DNA from: Akebia trifoliata
Lineage: Eukaryota; Streptophyta; Magnoliopsida; Ranunculales; Lardizabalaceae
NCBI GenBank assembly: GCA_017979445.1
Contig: CM030714.1
Location: forward strand, 4,588,001 to 4,652,000
Direction: 5' to 3'
Length of the DNA stretch: 64,000 bases
Shown piece by piece: positions 61,863-64,000 of this stretch; within the stretch, counting starts at the first letter, position 1; every line of letters begins with the position of its first letter. A model generated the notes under the pieces. The model was not told the DNA's origin. It saw nothing but the letters and a program-made list of their open reading frames with translations, and did not search any database. Both the position numbers and the translations under genes were made by a program.

Positions 61863-62954
61863 TCAGTACTTGCTAAGTTATGTTCATTGATACACTGAAA
61901 ATGGAGTGATTGTTTGCTCACAGCACAATAGCAACTTGACATGTGGCACAAATGACCTAAGCATTGAGAGAAAAATTCTCTTACATGGCTGCAAGTCCTT
62001 TGCCCAGTATTTTATATTTTTAAATTTCAAATTATAAATAAGGACTTTGGGCCCATGTGGATTATAACTTTGGCAATCTAATACCACAGACTTCTAGATT
62101 TCATGAAAAAACTCTTATTCAAAAGAATAAAATCAAAAAAATAAAATAAAATTGGAGCTTGAACTAAGATTTTGACAATGGATGGCTAAATTATGTTTTT
62201 CGTGCTTGATCAACGGTGTTGAAAATCGACGGCTACCGAGCACCAAAATTTAAAATTAAAATACAATGGTGAAAAATAACGTTTTTAATTATTATTTTTT
62301 GTGTTAAAATTCATAGTATTTCATCCTCTACAACGCTATTGTATTGGATCATGTTTTTAAATGACACAAGGTGATCTTATTAGGAAATTTCATTTTTTTA
62401 ATTACTATTAACAGCAGAGAGAAAAATTCTTCTATTATTGCTTATGTCATCAACACCTCATGTCAAAAACAATCACTCCTGCAAATAATTGCAAATACAA
62501 AATACTTCTTTATTAATATAAATGTTTATAGAAATTTGATATTATAATACAAATTATTTGCATTGAAAAAAATAATTCTTGGACCACTGAAACTCATAAG
62601 AAATTTATTAAACGATTTTTCACACAAAAAGAATCAGAAACCATTTGCAATGGTTTTTGACTTTGACAATAATCATTATTGTTCTCTCTCTCTCACACAC
62701 AACAATTTCAATAAAATCATTATTGTTCTTCGAGTAATTTAGACACATCCCTAACAAAATGATATGTTCCTTAAAACTTGAAGTAAAATGCTTCATTGTC
62801 AACATTTTTTCCCTACCTTAAGAGAAACCAAAATTAAGAATATTTGGCAAGAAATATATTCAAGGTGTGGTCGTATAAGTTATATAAAAATAAATCTTCA
62901 CTTCATGTTTTACACGAAATCATTGTAAAATTTTTTGAGATAGTTACAAAAAAA

Positions 62955-63219
62955 GTGATCAATTTTTGACGAATTTACAATTCCGGCTCATTGTTCATTT
63001 TAATTAACAAAACATGAACGATAACGAATTCGGAGGTCTTTAAAGTGACTATTTCGCAGGTTTAAAGTGATAATTTCATTTTAAACCTGTGGAATAGTCA
63101 CTTCGTTCTGAAATTTTTTTTAACGAAAACGTGATTGTTCACGTTTTAGTAATTAAAATAATGAACAATGAGCCAAAATCGTAAACAACTCATTTATAGC
63201 TCACGAAATAGAAATTCAC
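62955..63219. mobile_element. Foldback MITE in the NCL-D upstream region
   Basis: Copy of the element at 27090-27354, in the same position relative to the NCL start. Confidence 0.65.
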
Positions 63220-63565
63220 CCAAAAAATTTTGCAATGTAAATTATTTGCAAAGTAGCAAGCAAGACCTAGATATACTTAACCAACTTGCGATCCCATAAA
63301 AACAATTTAACAATAATCAATGTCACCCCATTTCGTCATCATCTTTAGAGGAAGAGAGAACTACTTTGGTGTTATGATAAAAAGTTGGTCTGGAAATATG
63401 CATTAAAATGTCATGATCCGATCCAATATGCTTAACAACATGGTTGTTAGGTGGGCAAAGAACTTATGCGGTGTGTTATAATAGAAAGTTTTGAGTGTAA
63501 ATGCAAGCTCATCTCCCGTTTTTTCTAACAAAAGACCTTGACTCTATATTATTCAAATGTTAAAA

Positions 63566-63575
63566 TTATATATAA
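63566..63575 (+). promoter_or_regulatory. Possible TATA box of NCL-D
   Basis: 'ttatatataa', equivalent to 27701-27710 before NCL-B. Confidence 0.4.
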
Positions 63576-63694
63576 TTAACCAACTCGCATTACAACATAA
63601 ACACTATTTAAGTGACCATCCGAGGTCTTCTCATCCCAACATCAATCCTCTTCCAACTAAGATCTCTCTTAGCACCAAAAGCAGGTTACAAAAG

Positions 63695-64000
63695 ATGGTG
63701 AAATCTATAGTTTGTGTCATTATTCTTCTCCTATTAGTCGAAATGGGTCAAAGCCGGTACCTTATATCAAATTCTTCAGAACTGGTTTCTAATGGTGTTG
63801 ATCATGTCCATCAATCTCCCTTTCTAATGCTTAAGGGATTGGAATCTACCAACGACTGCTACCACATGTACGGTTTCTTACCTTGCACAGACAACCTTGT
63901 AGGCCACCTTTTCCTAATTTTGGTGTATGAGTACCTATTATTTCTAGGGGAGAAGTATGTTTCAGCTGGTAGTGATTCCCTATTCAAGATCATAGGGCAT
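63695..64000 (+). CDS. NCL-like EF-hand exchanger, copy D (5' part, cut by window end)
   Basis: The first 102 codons of exon 1 match copy B without a noticed change: signal-like start MVKSIVCVIILLLLVEMGQS, then MYGFLPCTDNLVGHLFLI and LFLGEKYVSAGSDSLFKIIG. The window ends 17 codons before the alpha-1 glutamate/glycine position and before the exon 1/2 junction. It cannot be told whether this copy shares the defects of copy B. Confidence 0.85.
   Translation, partial: MVKSIVCVIILLLLVEMGQSRYLISNSSELVSNGVDHVHQSPFLMLKGLESTNDCYHMYGFLPCTDNLVGHLFLILVYEYLLFLGEKYVSAGSDSLFKIIGH

Larger units (their letters stand above)
49396..64000. repeat. Large segmental duplication, right copy
   Basis: Copy of 13510-28135 continuing past the window end. 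See the left copy for offsets and differences. The stretch just before it (48049-49395) is also homologous to NCL-A but clearly more diverged. Confidence 0.95.

Noticed and set aside
1..64000. CRISPR arrays, operons, tRNA or rRNA genes
   Set aside because: No regularly spaced repeats and no tRNA or rRNA signatures were seen. The introns and transposons show plant nuclear DNA.

Overview
The window is nuclear DNA of a flowering plant, most likely a dicot. It is AT-rich, its genes have introns with GT..AG sites, and it is full of small DNA transposons, copia and LINE remnants and microsatellites. I cannot name the species. No prokaryotic or viral gene set is present, and I found no new multi-gene system.

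The core is a tandem array of NCL-type genes (EF-hand Na+/Ca2+ exchanger-like, Ca2+/cation antiporter superfamily), all on the plus strand. Copy A (9373-15406) has nine exons and predicts 699 residues. Copy B (27830-34351) has the same nine exons, but its exon 1/2 junction is out of phase and both alpha-repeat glutamates are replaced. Copy C (47945-51292) lacks exons 1-2 and has a 100-N gap in exon 3. Copy D (63695-64000) is cut off by the window end. Between A and B, and again between C and D, lies a four-exon Nudix hydrolase gene of the plant CoA-diphosphatase type (18680-20601 and 54566-56487). A third, broken Nudix copy lies at 37050-37838.

Layout. 1-9300: transposon-rich, with LINE-type fragments, two diverged copies of a block holding ULTRAPETALA-like fragments, and repeats leading into the NCL-A promoter. 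9.3-15.4 kb: NCL-A. 16.1-18.4 kb: copia remnant. 18.7-20.6 kb: Nudix-1. 22.3-27.4 kb: hAT and Mutator-like small elements. 27.8-34.4 kb: NCL-B, with small transposons in three introns, one carrying a piece of an aluminium-activated malate transporter (ALMT) gene. 35-47 kb: an older repeated block in two copies enclosing the Nudix pseudogene, a CACTA-like end, a hAT-like element, an eIF2-gamma pseudogene and a lone cysteine-desulfurase exon. 47.9-64 kb: NCL-C 3' part, copia, Nudix-2, hAT and small elements again, then NCL-D.

The segment from about 13510 repeats from about 49396, with a period of about 35.9 kb. The near-identical tract begins inside intron 5 of NCL-A/NCL-C, while the NCL-C exons just upstream are clearly diverged from A. 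This is what unequal crossing-over between two NCL paralogues would leave, though an assembly artefact is not excluded because a scaffold gap lies 1.4 kb upstream.

From the known families, the intact NCL copies would exchange Ca2+ for monovalent cations, probably at the vacuolar membrane, under control of their cytosolic EF-hands. The Nudix genes would hydrolyse CoA or related nucleotides. Nothing in the sequence links the two functions; they appear to have been copied together as neighbours.
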